NCBI GenBank assembly: GCA_013823325.1 | Contig: PNLY01000019.1 | Coordinates: 1 to 64,000, forward strand | Direction: 5' to 3' | Source: Methylobacterium sp. | GTDB lineage: Bacteria > Pseudomonadota > Alphaproteobacteria > Rhizobiales > Beijerinckiaceae | DNA length: 64,000 nt | Shown here: positions 27,596 to 38,197 of the stretch, in pieces | Layout of the letters: the number at the start of each line of letters is the position of its first letter | Numbering within the stretch: the first letter of the stretch is position 1 | The notes under the pieces: model-generated | Told to the model about the DNA's origin: nothing | Databases searched by the model: none | Seen by the model: only the letters and a program-made list of their open reading frames with translations | Program-made: the position numbers and the translations under genes

Positions 27596-28891
27596 ATGAC
27601 CGAAGCCGCGCGCAAGCACCTCTCCAACTCCTTCTTCGGCGCCGGCCTTGCCGATGTCGATCCCGAGATCGCCCGCGCCATCGAGCTGGAACTCGGTCGG
27701 CAGCGCGACGAGATCGAGCTGATCGCCTCGGAGAACATCGTCTCGCAGGCCGTGCTCGAGGCGCAGGGCTCGGTGATGACCAACAAATACGCCGAAGGCT
27801 ATCCGGGCCGGCGTTATTATGGTGGCTGCCAGTTCGTCGACATCGCCGAGAAGCTGGCGATCGAGCGCGCCTGCCGCCTGTTCGACTGCCAGTTCGCCAA
27901 TGTCCAGCCGAACTCCGGCTCGCAGGCCAACCAGGCGGTGTTCATGGCGCTGATGCAGCCCGGCGACACCTTCATGGGCCTCGACCTCGCCGCCGGCGGC
28001 CATCTCACCCATGGCGCCCCGGTCAACCAGTCCGGCAAGTGGTTCAAGGTCGTGCCCTATGGCGTCTGTGTCGTCGACCAGCTGATCGACTATGACGCGA
28101 TGGAGCGCCTCGCGATCGAGAACAAGCCGAAGATCATCGTCGCCGGCGGCTCGGCCTATGCCCGCCACTGGGATTTCGCCCGCTTCCGCGAGATCGCCGA
28201 CAAGGTCGGCGCCTATTTCATGGTCGACATCGCCCATTTCGCCGGGCTGGTCGCGGGCGGCGCGCATCCCTCGCCGTTCCCGCACGCCCATGTCGTCACC
28301 ACCACCACCCACAAGACGCTGCGCGGCCCGCGCGGCGGCATGGTGCTGACCAATGACGAGGCGATCGCCAAGAAGATCAACTCGGCGGTGTTCCCGGGCC
28401 TGCAGGGCGGCCCGCTGATGCATGTCATCGCCGCCAAGGCGGTCTCGTTCCACGAGGCGCTGCAGCCGGAGTTCAAGAGCTACGCCCATGCCGTTGTCGC
28501 CAACGCCAAGGCGCTGGCCGAGACGCTGAAGTCGAAGGGCTTCGACCTCGTCACCGGGGGCACGGACAACCACCTGATGCTGGTCGACCTGCGCTCGAAG
28601 AAGGTCACCGGCAAGGCGGCCGAGGCTGCGCTCGGGCGCGCCCATATCACCTGCAATAAGAACGGCATCCCCTTCGATCCGGAGAAGCCGATGGTCACCT
28701 CCGGCATTCGCCTAGGCACCCCGGCAGCGACCTCGCGCGGCTTCGGAGTCGCCGAGTTCAAGAAGGTCGGCGAGCTGATCGCCGAGGTGCTGGACGGCCT
28801 CGCCGCCAATGGCGAGGAGGGCAACGCCGCCGTCGAGCAGGCGGTCAAGGCCAAGGCCCACGAGCTGACCGCGCGCTTCCCGATCTACTGA
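27596..28891 (+). CDS. glyA: Serine hydroxymethyltransferase
   Basis: GlyA interconverts serine and glycine while loading one-carbon units onto tetrahydrofolate. The 431-residue PLP enzyme shows [16 protein letters not shown], the YGGCQFVD region and the PLP lysine Lys240 in [20 protein letters not shown] precedes the ATG. The upstream gap is short and shows no glycine riboswitch. Confidence 0.97.
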   Translation: MTEAARKHLSNSFFGAGLADVDPEIARAIELELGRQRDEIELIASENIVSQAVLEAQGSVMTNKYAEGYPGRRYYGGCQFVDIAEKLAIERACRLFDCQFANVQPNSGSQANQAVFMALMQPGDTFMGLDLAAGGHLTHGAPVNQSGKWFKVVPYGVCVVDQLIDYDAMERLAIENKPKIIVAGGSAYARHWDFARFREIADKVGAYFMVDIAHFAGLVAGGAHPSPFPHAHVVTTTTHKTLRGPRGGMVLTNDEAIAKKINSAVFPGLQGGPLMHVIAAKAVSFHEALQPEFKSYAHAVVANAKALAETLKSKGFDLVTGGTDNHLMLVDLRSKKVTGKAAEAALGRAHITCNKNGIPFDPEKPMVTSGIRLGTPAATSRGFGVAEFKKVGELIAEVLDGLAANGEEGNAAVEQAVKAKAHELTARFPIY

Positions 28892-28914
28892 GCGGGAGGC
28901 GTCCGGGACCCATT

Positions 28915-29865
28915 CTACGGGAAGGTCCCGGTCAGCTTGATCATGAACAGGTTCTCCGGGCCGCCGGGCGCATCGCCCCGGTTGGTCCGGCTGAGCTCGG
29001 CATTGAGGTCGAGCCCCTTGGTGATCTTGTAGCCGGCCGAGGCGCTGCCGCCGAACTGGCCGTCCTTGACCTGCGCCGCGACGGAAACGTTGAAGCGGTC
29101 ATCCGTCGCGCTCAGCTTGAGGTTGAGGTCGACGGTCGGCTTTGTCACGTCCTTCTTGACGATGCCGCTGAGCTCGAACGAGCCGTACTGGACCATGACC
29201 TCGCCCTCGACCTTGTCGATCGCGGCCGACTTGGTCACCACCTGCATCGAGAGGTCGAGCTTCAGCTTGTCCCATTTCAGCTTGCCGGTCAGCTTGGCGC
29301 CGACCAGCTCGGCCGTCGGGTCGAAGACGATGCCGCCGACGCCGAGCTTGAGCGCGCCGAGCTTGACGACCTCGAATTTCAGCTTCTCCAGCTGCTGCAG
29401 GCCGAGCGTCACTGCACCATTGTTCGGCTTGGTGACGAACAGGGCCGCACCCGCCCCGAGCGCCAGCGCAGCGCCGACGACGTAGACGACGCCCTTGTGC
29501 TGGTCGACCCAGACGCCGAGCGCCGAGGAGCCGGCGGCCTGCTTGAAGGCATCGACCTGCTTCTCCAAGGCCTTGTAGTTCGACGACTTCTTGATCTGCT
29601 TGAAATACTCGTCGGCCGCCTTGGACAGGACATCGTCGCCGATCGAGCGCAGTTTCTGGATGTCCTCGGACGAGAGCTGGGTCGTCTGGCTCTTGAGTTT
29701 CGCGTTGGCGAAGCTCAGCAGGCCCTTCTGCGCCGTGGACAGAACCACGGGGCTCTTGAGGATCTCGGCCAGGCGTTCGGGAGATCGCTGGATCTCGCTG
29801 TCGAGAAGGTCGAAGGCCAGGACGACCAGGCCGCCGAAGGCGTCGCCCATAGAGTCATTGGACAT
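28915..29865 (-). CDS. Unknown protein with one central membrane helix and a beta-rich C-terminal half
   Basis: The 316-residue protein starts with a helical, charged cytoplasmic-type region (about 1-135, KLRSIGDDVLSKAADEYFKQ). It then has one hydrophobic helix near residue 145-165 (GVVYVVGAALALGAGAALFV). The second half is built of alternating Lys/Leu beta stretches (KLTGKLKWDKLKLDLSMQVV, VDLNLKLSATDDRF, ASAGYKITKGLDLNAELS), much like outer-membrane barrel or lipid-transfer strands. There is no signal peptide. I do not recognise a family. CGGAG precedes the ATG. It converges on glyA. Confidence 0.75.
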   Translation of the reverse strand: MSNDSMGDAFGGLVVLAFDLLDSEIQRSPERLAEILKSPVVLSTAQKGLLSFANAKLKSQTTQLSSEDIQKLRSIGDDVLSKAADEYFKQIKKSSNYKALEKQVDAFKQAAGSSALGVWVDQHKGVVYVVGAALALGAGAALFVTKPNNGAVTLGLQQLEKLKFEVVKLGALKLGVGGIVFDPTAELVGAKLTGKLKWDKLKLDLSMQVVTKSAAIDKVEGEVMVQYGSFELSGIVKKDVTKPTVDLNLKLSATDDRFNVSVAAQVKDGQFGGSASAGYKITKGLDLNAELSRTNRGDAPGGPENLFMIKLTGTFP

Positions 29866-30127
29866 CTGCGAAACTCCGATTGGCAGGTAATGGGGATCGG
29901 AAGGCAGGCGCAGGCGGGTCGCAGGACGATACCTTGCCATAAGGAAGGCAAACCGTCCGACGTGATCTTCTGGCGAGGGCGGCGGTCAGGTGCCGGAGCG
30001 TCATGCGATCTCGTGCTTGCTCCCTTGCCGTCGGCTGGTCGTTTTTCGCTGGCCTGCGACGGCATGGCTGGGGCAATGAAGGGCCGCGGGCGCTATCGTC
30101 CCTCGAGCTAACCTGAAGGCCCCATTC

Positions 30128-30625
30128 ATGCGCTGTCCCTATTGCGGCTCGCTCGATACCCAGGTGAAGGATTCGCGGCCGACCGACGATCACGCCTCGA
30201 TCCGGCGCCGGCGCGTCTGCCCCGATTGCGGCGGCCGCTTCACCACCTTCGAGCGCGTGCAGCTGCGCGAGCTCACCGTGGTCAAGCGCTCGGGCCGGCG
30301 CACCGCCTTCGATCGCGACAAGCTGCAGACCTCGATCGAGGTGGCGCTGCGCAAGCGCCCGGTCGCGCCCGAGCGGATCGAGCGCATGGTCAACGGCATT
30401 GTCCGCCAGCTCGAGAGTTCGGGCGAGGGCGAGATCCAGAGCTCGGCCATCGGCGAATTGGTGATGGAGGGCCTGAAATCGCTCGATGACGTCGCCTATG
30501 TTCGCTTCGCTTCGGTCTACCGGAATTTCCGCGAGGCCCGCGATTTCGAGGAGCTTCTCGGCCAGCTCGGCGGTGACGAGATCGAGCCCGCGACCAAGCC
30601 GGCGCCCGCCCGCGACGATGCCTGA
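30128..30625 (+). CDS. nrdR: Transcriptional repressor NrdR
   Basis: NrdR represses ribonucleotide reductase genes when dATP is plentiful. The 165-residue protein has the zinc ribbon (Cys3, Cys6, Cys31, Cys34) followed by the ATP-cone domain ([20 protein letters not shown]). It heads the nrdR-ribD-ribE-ribH-nusB-thiL run, a common alphaproteobacterial order. Its end overlaps the ribD start by eight bases. Confidence 0.96.
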   Translation: MRCPYCGSLDTQVKDSRPTDDHASIRRRRVCPDCGGRFTTFERVQLRELTVVKRSGRRTAFDRDKLQTSIEVALRKRPVAPERIERMVNGIVRQLESSGEGEIQSSAIGELVMEGLKSLDDVAYVRFASVYRNFREARDFEELLGQLGGDEIEPATKPAPARDDA

Positions 30626-31748
30626 CCAGGACGCGATCGACCGCGCCTTCATGGCGCGAGCGCTGGAGCTGGGCGCGCGCGGGCTCGGCCAGACCTGGCC
30701 CAATCCGAGCGTCGGCGCCGTCGTCGTGCAAAACGGTCCGGACGGTCCGGTGATCGTCGGCGAAGGCCGTACGCAACCGGGCGGCCGGCCGCACGCCGAG
30801 GCGATGGCTTTCGAAGACGCCGGCGCAGCCGCAACCGGCGGCACGCTCTATGTCACGCTGGAACCCTGTTCGCATCGGACGATCCGTGGCGGCACGCCTT
30901 GCGTCGAGCGCACCTTGCTCGCCGGCGTCCGGCGTGTCGTGTCTGCGATGTCGGATCCCAATCCACAGATCGCCGGTCTCAGCCATGCCTTGCTGCGCAT
31001 GGCGGGTGTCGAGGTCGTCACCGGCGTGCTGGAGGACCAGGCGCAGCGCAGCCATCGCGGCCATGTCCTGCGGGTGACGCAAGGCCGGCCGATGGTGACC
31101 TTCAAGGTCGCGCGCACTGCCGACGGCTTTGCCGGCGGGGCAGGGGGCGCGCGTCTCGCCATCTCATGCCCGGAATCGGGTGAATGGGTGCATCGCCTGC
31201 GCGCCAGCCATGATGCGATCATGCTCGGCATCGGCAGTGTCCTCGCCGACGACCCGCTGCTGACCGTGCGCCTGCCCGGCCTCGAAATTCGCTCGCCGGT
31301 CCGCGTCGTGCTCGATTCCTCGCTCCGCCTGCCGCTCGATGCCAAGCTGGTGCAGGGGGCGGCGACCGTGCCGCTCTGGGTGATCGCCGCCGAGGACGCC
31401 CCGATCGCGGCCGAAGAGAGGCTCGTCGCCGCCGGCGTCGAGGTCATGCGCGTCTCGCGCGGCGCCGATGGCCATATTGATCTGCTTGAGGCGCTGCGCC
31501 TGCTGGCGACCCGCGGCATCACCCGCATCTTCTCCGAAGGCGGTCCGACGATCGGCGAGCAACTGGCGTTGCAGGGCTTCGCCGACGAGGTCATCGTCTC
31601 GACCTCGCCGAAGCCGCTCGGCGCCGAAGGCATCGTCGCCGTCAGGCCGGGACTTGCGGCGCTGCTCGCCGACCCCGAAATCTACGCCGTCACGCAAGCC
31701 GGGCAGATCGGCTGCGACCGTTTCGAAGTCTTCACGAGGATCGCCTGA
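30618..31748 (+). CDS. ribD: Bifunctional riboflavin deaminase/reductase RibD
   Basis: RibD deaminates and then reduces the pyrimidine intermediate of riboflavin synthesis. The 376-residue protein has an N-terminal cytidine-deaminase-like domain with zinc residues in [10 protein letters not shown] and [18 protein letters not shown]-terminal reductase domain follows ([41 protein letters not shown]). The ATG at 30618 lies inside the nrdR end; the open frame extends further upstream only as an overlap with nrdR. Confidence 0.94.
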   Translation: MPDQDAIDRAFMARALELGARGLGQTWPNPSVGAVVVQNGPDGPVIVGEGRTQPGGRPHAEAMAFEDAGAAATGGTLYVTLEPCSHRTIRGGTPCVERTLLAGVRRVVSAMSDPNPQIAGLSHALLRMAGVEVVTGVLEDQAQRSHRGHVLRVTQGRPMVTFKVARTADGFAGGAGGARLAISCPESGEWVHRLRASHDAIMLGIGSVLADDPLLTVRLPGLEIRSPVRVVLDSSLRLPLDAKLVQGAATVPLWVIAAEDAPIAAEERLVAAGVEVMRVSRGADGHIDLLEALRLLATRGITRIFSEGGPTIGEQLALQGFADEVIVSTSPKPLGAEGIVAVRPGLAALLADPEIYAVTQAGQIGCDRFEVFTRIA

Positions 31749-32395
31749 TGTTCACCGGCATCGTCACCGCCATCGGCACCGTCACCCGCGCCGAGACAAA
31801 GGGCCCGAGCCTGAAGCAGTTCGATATCTCCTGTCCGTGGGAGGCGTCCGGCATCGAGCTAGGCGCCTCGATCGCTTGCGCCGGCGTCTGCCTGACCGTG
31901 ACGACGCTCAAATCGCGCGAGGATGGCGAGCCGGGCTGCATCTTCCAGGTCGAGACCGCGGCCGAGACGCTGGCGAAGACCAGGGTCGCCGAATGGGCTC
32001 CCGGTACGAAGATCAACCTCGAACGCTCCTTGAAGATGGGCGACGAGCTGGGCGGCCATCTCGTCACCGGCCATGTCGACGGCGTCGGCACCATCCTGAA
32101 GATCGACGAGATCGCGCCCGACCCGAGCGAACCCTGGGGCGCGACGGCGCGCTTCCATATCCGCGCGCCGCAGGGGCTCGCCCGCTTCATCGCCGCCAAG
32201 GGCTCGATCTGCCTCGACGGAACATCGCTGACCGTCAACACGGTCGAGGACGATGTCTTCACCGTGCTGCTGATCCCGCATTCCTTCAGCGTCACAACCT
32301 GGGGTGAGCGCCGCAAGGGGGACGGCGTCCATGTCGAGGTCGATCTGATGGCGCGGTATGCCGCGCGGCTTGCGGAGGCGCGTCCGGGCGGCTAA
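31748..32395 (+). CDS. ribE: Riboflavin synthase alpha chain
   Basis: This enzyme dismutates two 6,7-dimethyl-8-ribityllumazine molecules to riboflavin. The 215-residue protein contains two similar lumazine-binding barrels ([12 protein letters not shown] at the start of the first, [12 protein letters not shown] at the start of the second). Its ATG shares one base with the ribD stop (TGATG), so translation is coupled. Confidence 0.95.
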   Translation: MFTGIVTAIGTVTRAETKGPSLKQFDISCPWEASGIELGASIACAGVCLTVTTLKSREDGEPGCIFQVETAAETLAKTRVAEWAPGTKINLERSLKMGDELGGHLVTGHVDGVGTILKIDEIAPDPSEPWGATARFHIRAPQGLARFIAAKGSICLDGTSLTVNTVEDDVFTVLLIPHSFSVTTWGERRKGDGVHVEVDLMARYAARLAEARPGG

Positions 32396-32429
32396 CCAGC
32401 GTCCTCAATCCCAGACGAGGAATGTCACC

Positions 32430-32927
32430 ATGGCCGGACCCCGGCAATCATCGGCCGTTTCGGTCACTCCGCTCGACGGCGCCCGCGTGCTCATCGTCGA
32501 GGCCCGCTTCTACGATGCGCTCGCCGACGAACTGCTCGCCGGCGCGACCGCCGTGCTGGAGAAGGCCGGCTGCCGCGTCGACGTCGTCACCGTTCCCGGT
32601 GCGCTCGAAATCCCCTCCGCCATCGTCATCGGCTTGCGCGCTGCCGACGAGGCGGTCGACCCCTATGAGGCCGTCGTCGCGCTCGGCACCGTCATCCGCG
32701 GCGAGACCGGCCATTACGACATCGTCGCCGGCGAGAGCTCGCGCGCGCTGATGGATCTGTCGGTCGCCTTCGCCCTGCCGCTGGGCAATGGCATCCTCAC
32801 CGTCGAGAACGAGGCGCAGGCCTGGGCTCGCGCCAATTGCAGCGAGATGGACAAGGGCGGCGGCGCGGCGGAAGCTGCGCTCGCGGTGCTGCGTTACAAG
32901 CGCTCATTGGCGGAGGAGTCGAAATGA
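32430..32927 (+). CDS. ribH: 6,7-dimethyl-8-ribityllumazine synthase
   Basis: RibH joins the pyrimidine to dihydroxybutanone phosphate. The 165-residue protein has the family motifs [39 protein letters not shown] and GNGILTVEN. The start ATG at 32430 begins MAGPRQSSA. The stop overlaps the nusB ATG (ATGA). Confidence 0.95.
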   Translation: MAGPRQSSAVSVTPLDGARVLIVEARFYDALADELLAGATAVLEKAGCRVDVVTVPGALEIPSAIVIGLRAADEAVDPYEAVVALGTVIRGETGHYDIVAGESSRALMDLSVAFALPLGNGILTVENEAQAWARANCSEMDKGGGAAEAALAVLRYKRSLAEESK

Positions 32928-33391
32928 GCCGATCCGAGATGCGCCGCGGCGCCCGGCTCTCGGCCGTCCAGGCGCTCTACGAGATGGAGGTCGGAGGACG
33001 CGGCGTGGTCGAGGCCATGGCCGAGTTCGAGGCCTTCTGGATCGGCAAGGAAGTCGAGGACATCGAGCTCCCCAAGGCCGAGATCGCCTTCTTCCGCGAT
33101 CTGCTCGGCGGCGTCGTCCGTGAGCAGCGCCTGGTCGATCGCTCGGTCGACGATCTGCTGGCCTCGGGGTGGCCGCTGAAGCGCGTCGAGGCGGTGGTGC
33201 GTGCCATTCTGCGTGCCGGTGCCTATGAGCTCGCCTTCCGCAAGGATGTGCCCGCCCGCGCCGTGATCTCGGAATATGTTGCCGTCGCCCGCTCGTTCTA
33301 CGAAGGCGACGAGGTCGGCATGGTCAATGCGGTCCTCGACAGGATGGCCCGCGACGTCCGCGCCGAGGAATTCGACGCGCCGGCGGCGTGA
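32924..33391 (+). CDS. nusB: Transcription antitermination factor NusB
   Basis: NusB binds boxA RNA with NusE/S10 in rRNA antitermination. The 155-residue all-helical protein shows the family start [16 protein letters not shown] and the end [28 protein letters not shown]. It is coupled to ribH by an ATGA overlap and to thiL by a GTGA overlap. Confidence 0.95.
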   Translation: MSRSEMRRGARLSAVQALYEMEVGGRGVVEAMAEFEAFWIGKEVEDIELPKAEIAFFRDLLGGVVREQRLVDRSVDDLLASGWPLKRVEAVVRAILRAGAYELAFRKDVPARAVISEYVAVARSFYEGDEVGMVNAVLDRMARDVRAEEFDAPAA

Positions 33392-34395
33392 GCGGCGCTG
33401 TGGCGGGAACCCAGAGCCCCGGTGAATTCGAGCTGATCGCCCGCTATTTCGCGCCGATCGCCGGCCGCGCCGGGCTGGGTCTCATTGACGATGCCGCCCT
33501 GTTGCGCCCGGCGCGCGGCTATGAACTCGTCGTCACGGCCGATGCGCTTGTCGCCGGGGTGCACTTCTTCGCCGACGACCCGCCGGCCTCGATTGGCCGC
33601 AAGGCGCTCGGCGTCAATCTCTCCGATCTCGCCGCCAAGGGCGCCAGGCCCGATGGCTTCGTGCTGACGCTTGCTCTCCCCACGGGCTGGACCGAAACCT
33701 GGCTCGCCGGATTCGCCGGGGGGCTCGGCGCCATGGCGGCCGAGGGGGCCTGCCCGCTGATCGGTGGTGACACCGTCTCGACCACCGGCCCGCTGACGCT
33801 CTCGATCACCGCCTTCGGCAGCGTTCCCGCCGGCCGCATGCTGCTGCGCTCCGGCGCGAAGCCGGGCGACATCGTCGCCGTCACCGGTACGATCGGGGAC
33901 GGCGCGCTCGGCCTGAAGGCTCATGGACCGGAGCGGACCGCCTGGGTCGGCAAGCTCCCGGAAGCCGATCGCGCCTTCCTCGCCGATCGCTATCTCCATC
34001 CGCAGCCGAGGACTGCGCTCGCCGCCGCCCTGCAGGCCCATGCCTCGGCGGCGATGGACGTCTCCGACGGTCTGGTCGGCGACCTCGCCAAGCTGCTGGC
34101 GGCCTCGAAAGTGGGGGCCGAGATCGACCTTGACGCCGTGCCGCTGTCGCCCGCGGCCCGCTCTGCCGTCATGGCCGATCCCGCATTGGCGGAACTGGCC
34201 TGGACCGGCGGTGACGACTACGAAATTCTCTGCACGGTCCCCGAAGGAGAATATCCTTCTCTATTCGCCGCGGCTAAAGCAGCGGGGCTCGGCCTGACGC
34301 CGATCGGGCGGATCACGGCCGAAGTGGGAAGCGTGCGCTACACCGAAGCGGGCCGGCCGCGAACCTTCGCACGCGGCTCCTTCGCTCACTTCTGA
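33388..34395 (+). CDS. thiL: Thiamine-monophosphate kinase
   Basis: ThiL phosphorylates thiamine monophosphate to the diphosphate cofactor. The 335-residue protein has the ATP- and metal-binding DDAALLRPA, VVTADALVAGVHF, ISDLAAKGARP-like segment, GGDTVSTTGPL and AMDVSDGLVGDLAKL. The GTG start overlaps the nusB stop (GTGA). An MFS gene follows after 35 bases. Confidence 0.94.
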   Translation: MSGAVAGTQSPGEFELIARYFAPIAGRAGLGLIDDAALLRPARGYELVVTADALVAGVHFFADDPPASIGRKALGVNLSDLAAKGARPDGFVLTLALPTGWTETWLAGFAGGLGAMAAEGACPLIGGDTVSTTGPLTLSITAFGSVPAGRMLLRSGAKPGDIVAVTGTIGDGALGLKAHGPERTAWVGKLPEADRAFLADRYLHPQPRTALAAALQAHASAAMDVSDGLVGDLAKLLAASKVGAEIDLDAVPLSPAARSAVMADPALAELAWTGGDDYEILCTVPEGEYPSLFAAAKAAGLGLTPIGRITAEVGSVRYTEAGRPRTFARGSFAHF

Positions 34396-34430
34396 GGGCG
34401 GCCCGGCGGCCGCGAAGGGCGGCGGCTGCG

Positions 34431-35636
34431 ATGAACCAGCATGGTCCGGTGATGGACGGCGACACGCTCGCCAGGCGCAACGCGCTGGTGCTCGCCGGCG
34501 CCCAGGCGCTCGGCGGCGCGAGCCCGGCGATCGTGATTTCGCTCGGCGGCATCGTCGGCTCGCAACTGGTTGCGAACCAGGCCTTCGCCACCGTCCCGGT
34601 CAGCTTGATGCAGCTCGGCCTCGCCACCGGCGTCATCCCGGCGGCCTTCCTGATGCGCCGGCTCGGCCGCCGCAACGGCTACGTCCTCGGCGCGCTGATC
34701 GGCGCCACCGGCGCCAGCATCGCCGCGGCCGGTGCGGCCGAACGCCTGTTCTGGCTGTTCTGTCTCGGCACCTTCCTGTGCGGGCTCTACGGCTCCTATG
34801 TCCAGAGCTATCGCTTCGCCGCCGCCGACACGGCGAGCGACAGCTTCCGGCCGCGCGCCATCTCCTGGGTGATGATCGGCGGCTTGCTGGCCGGGGTGAT
34901 CGGTCCGCAATCGGTCTATTGGACGCGCGACCTGACGCCGGCCGCGCCCTTCGCCGCGAGCTTCCTGGCCCAGGGCGTCCTCGCGCTGCTGGCCATCGGC
35001 GTCGTGCTGGCGCTGCGCGCGCCGCCGGTGAAGGAGGCGAAATCCGGTGGTGGCCGGCCGCTCCCCGAGATCATCCGCCAGCCCAAGTTCATCGCCTCGG
35101 TGATCGCGGCGCTCGTCGCCTATGGCTTGATGAGCTTCGTCATGACCGCCGCTCCGATCGCGATGGTCGCCTGCGGCCATAGCGTCGGGGAGGCGGCGCT
35201 CGGCATCCAGTGGCATGTTCTGGCTATGTATGGTCCAAGCTTCCTCACCGGCCGCCTGATCGCGCGCTTTGGCAAGGAGAAGGTCACCGCCGCCGGCCTC
35301 TTGCTGACGGCGCTGGCGGCTGTGGTCGGGCTCTCCGGCCTCAGCGTCGCGCATTTCTGGCTCGCGCTCGTCCTCCTCGGGGTCGGCTGGAATTTCGGCT
35401 TCATCGGCGCGACCGCGCTGGTGACCGACTGCTACCGGCCGGAGGAGCGGGTCAAGGTTCAGGCCGCCAACGACTTCCTCGTCTTCGGCTCGGTCGCGAT
35501 CGCCTCCTTCTCCTCTGGCGGTCTTCTCAGCGCCGGCGGCTGGACCAGCGTCAACTGGCTGGTCTTCCCGCCGGTCGCGGTCGCGCTGGCGCTGGTGGCA
35601 TGGCAGGCGAAGGGCAAGCGGGCCGTCGCAACCTGA
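34431..35636 (+). CDS. MFS transporter
   Basis: The 401-residue protein has about 12 membrane helices, with MFS-type basic motifs (FLMRRLGRRNGYVLGAL and GRLIARFGKEKVTAAG) and a central cytoplasmic loop around residue 200 (PVKEAKSGGGRPLPEI). I take it for an uncharacterised efflux or nutrient member of the family common in rhizobia. It may be co-transcribed with thiL. The substrate is unknown. Confidence 0.83.
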   Translation: MNQHGPVMDGDTLARRNALVLAGAQALGGASPAIVISLGGIVGSQLVANQAFATVPVSLMQLGLATGVIPAAFLMRRLGRRNGYVLGALIGATGASIAAAGAAERLFWLFCLGTFLCGLYGSYVQSYRFAAADTASDSFRPRAISWVMIGGLLAGVIGPQSVYWTRDLTPAAPFAASFLAQGVLALLAIGVVLALRAPPVKEAKSGGGRPLPEIIRQPKFIASVIAALVAYGLMSFVMTAAPIAMVACGHSVGEAALGIQWHVLAMYGPSFLTGRLIARFGKEKVTAAGLLLTALAAVVGLSGLSVAHFWLALVLLGVGWNFGFIGATALVTDCYRPEERVKVQAANDFLVFGSVAIASFSSGGLLSAGGWTSVNWLVFPPVAVALALVAWQAKGKRAVAT

Positions 35637-35837
35637 CATCCCCCCAAAATTGTCAGCCGACCCGTTTGCGATTCTGGCGGAAACTGGGCAACAATCCGAT
35701 CCGACACTGGTGATCGGCGCTGTGGCCTGATTCTTCGTGAGGCCGACAGAGCCGTTCCCTGCGTTTAAAGAACCGGAAAACCGGCTCCGTCGGGGTGTCC
35801 TGCCCCGGATGACGAAATCTCAGGGATAGGAAATTCG

Positions 35838-37994
35838 ATGTCGGCCTTGCTCATCATTATTGTCTTGAGTGCGTTATCGATCGTCTACGGCTTATGGGCC
35901 TATGGCGACGTGATGAAACGCGATGCCGGCAGCCAGCGCATGCAGGAGATTTCCGGCGCGGTGGCGGAAGGCGCGCAGGCTTATCTCAAGCGCCAGTACA
36001 TGACGATCGGCATGGTCGGCGTCGTACTCTTCCTCGGACTGACCTACCTGCTCGGCGCCTATGTCGGGATCGGCTTCCTGATCGGCGCCGTGCTCTCGGG
36101 CGCCGCCGGCTTCATCGGCATGAACGTCTCGGTCCGCGCCAATGTCCGCACCGCCCAGGCGGCGATGCAATCGCTCGGCGAGGGCCTCGACGTCGCCTTC
36201 AAGGCGGGCGCGGTCACCGGCATGCTGGTCGCCGGCCTCGCCCTGCTCGGCGTCGCCTGCTATTACGGCTTCCTCACCGGGATGAAGGGCTTCGAGCCCT
36301 CGAGCCGCACCGTCATCGACTCGCTCGTGGCGCTCGGCTTCGGCGCCTCGCTGATCTCGATCTTCGCCCGTCTCGGCGGCGGCATCTTCACCAAGGGTGC
36401 CGATGTCGGCGCCGACCTCGTCGGCAAGGTCGAGGCCGGCATTCCCGAGGACGACCCGCGCAACCCGGCGACGATCGCCGACAATGTCGGCGACAATGTC
36501 GGCGACTGCGCCGGCATGGCGGCCGACCTGTTCGAGACCTATGCGGTGACGCTGGTCGCGACCATGGTGCTCTCGGCGATCTTCTTCGCCGGCCAGCCCG
36601 TGCTGGGCGCGATGATGCTCTACCCGATGGCGATCGGCGCGGCCTGCGTCGTCACCTCGATCATCGGCACCTTCTTCGTCAAGCTCGGCGCCAACCAGTC
36701 GATCATGGGCGCGCTCTACAAGGGCTTCATCGCCGCCGGCGTGCTCTCGGTCGGCGCCATCGCCGCGGTCAACTACCTGATGTTCGGCGGCTTCGCCGCC
36801 TCGTTCACCACCGTGCAGGGCGTGACCTTCACCTCGGGCGGCCTGTTCGGCTGTGCGCTGGTCGGCCTTGCGGTGACGCTGCTGATCGTCGTCATCACCG
36901 AATACTACACCGGCACCGGCAAGCGCCCGGTTGTCTCGATCGCCCAGGCCTCGGTCACCGGCCACGGCACCAACGTCATCCAGGGCCTCGCGGTCTCGCT
37001 GGAAGCGACGGCGTTGCCGACCATCGTGATCATCGCCGGCATCATCGTCTCCTACGGCCTTGCCGGCCTGTTCGGCATCGCCATCGCGACCACCGCCATG
37101 CTGGCGCTGGCCGGCGTCGTCGTCGCGCTCGACGCCTTCGGCCCGGTCACCGACAATGCCGGCGGCATCGCCGAGATGGCCGGCCTGCCCAAGGAGGTCC
37201 GCCACTCCACCGACGCGCTCGACGCGGTCGGCAACACCACCAAGGCGATCACCAAGGGCTACGCGATCGGCTCGGCCGGCCTCGGCGCGCTGGTGCTCTT
37301 CGCCGCCTATACCTCGGACCTCAACTTCTTCGTCGCCGAGGCCAACAAGGCGGGTTCGACCACCTTCCAGTACTTCAAGGGCGTCACCGTCGACTTCACC
37401 TTGTCGAACCCCTATGTCGTCGTCGGCCTGCTGCTCGGCGGCCTGATCCCCTTCCTGTTCGGCGGCATGAGCATGACCGCCGTCGGCAAGGCGGCGGGCT
37501 CGGTCGTCGAGGAAGTCCGCCGGCAGTTCAAGGAAAAGCCCGGCATCATGGAAGGCAAGGACCGGCCCGATTACGGCCGTGCCGTCGACATGCTGACCAA
37601 GGCGGCGATCAAGGAGATGATCCTGCCCTCGCTGCTGCCGGTGCTGGCGCCGGTCGTGACCTTCTTCGTCATCAACGCTATCGCCGGCAAGAACCAGGCC
37701 TTCGCCGCGGTCGGCGCCATGCTGATGGGCGTGATCGTCACCGGCATCTTCGTCGCGATCTCGATGACCTCGGGCGGCGGTGCCTGGGACAACGCCAAGA
37801 AGAGCTTCGAGGACGGCTTCGTCGACAAGGACGGCGTGCGCCATCTCAAGGGCTCCGAGGCGCACAAGGCCTCGGTCACCGGCGACACCGTGGGCGACCC
37901 CTACAAGGACACGGCGGGCCCCGCCGTGAACCCTGCGATCAAGATCACCAACATCATCGCGCTGCTGCTGCTCGCCATCCTGGCGCATAGCTGA
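35838..37994 (+). CDS. hppA: K+-insensitive proton-translocating pyrophosphatase
   Basis: HppA couples pyrophosphate hydrolysis to proton pumping across a membrane. The 718-residue protein has about 16 helices. Signature motifs are [39 protein letters not shown] and the C-terminal [12 protein letters not shown] region. The key site reads [10 protein letters not shown]: the Lys and the Thr three residues on mark the potassium-independent class, where the dependent class has Ala and Gly/Ala. AGGAAA precedes the ATG, and a terminator follows 26 bases after the stop. Confidence 0.96.
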   Translation: MSALLIIIVLSALSIVYGLWAYGDVMKRDAGSQRMQEISGAVAEGAQAYLKRQYMTIGMVGVVLFLGLTYLLGAYVGIGFLIGAVLSGAAGFIGMNVSVRANVRTAQAAMQSLGEGLDVAFKAGAVTGMLVAGLALLGVACYYGFLTGMKGFEPSSRTVIDSLVALGFGASLISIFARLGGGIFTKGADVGADLVGKVEAGIPEDDPRNPATIADNVGDNVGDCAGMAADLFETYAVTLVATMVLSAIFFAGQPVLGAMMLYPMAIGAACVVTSIIGTFFVKLGANQSIMGALYKGFIAAGVLSVGAIAAVNYLMFGGFAASFTTVQGVTFTSGGLFGCALVGLAVTLLIVVITEYYTGTGKRPVVSIAQASVTGHGTNVIQGLAVSLEATALPTIVIIAGIIVSYGLAGLFGIAIATTAMLALAGVVVALDAFGPVTDNAGGIAEMAGLPKEVRHSTDALDAVGNTTKAITKGYAIGSAGLGALVLFAAYTSDLNFFVAEANKAGSTTFQYFKGVTVDFTLSNPYVVVGLLLGGLIPFLFGGMSMTAVGKAAGSVVEEVRRQFKEKPGIMEGKDRPDYGRAVDMLTKAAIKEMILPSLLPVLAPVVTFFVINAIAGKNQAFAAVGAMLMGVIVTGIFVAISMTSGGGAWDNAKKSFEDGFVDKDGVRHLKGSEAHKASVTGDTVGDPYKDTAGPAVNPAIKITNIIALLLLAILAHS

Positions 37995-38020
37995 GCGACA
38001 GATCGCCTGAACAGGAGCTG

Positions 38021-38052
38021 GCCCCGCGGAGCGATCCGCGGGGCTTTTCGTT
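38021..38052 (+). terminator. Rho-independent terminator of hppA
   Basis: GCCCCGCGGA-gcga-TCCGCGGGGC is a perfect 10-bp stem followed by TTTTCGTTT. Confidence 0.92.
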
Positions 38053-38197
38053 TGGAACACAAGAGCTTGCACGCGGCGGCGGAATCAGATCGCCATGCGG
38101 TTGAATCGATCTGCGAGCCTACGGTCGGGGCCGTAGCGTTCCGGCGCGACGAGCCGGCTTTCGCCTGTCATGGTCCGCCCCATTCCAGGAGGACCCG

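Noticed and set aside
35892-38072. 726-residue open frame antisense to hppA
   Set aside because: Low-complexity Gly/Asp/Arg sequence opposite an unmistakable pyrophosphatase; a shadow frame.
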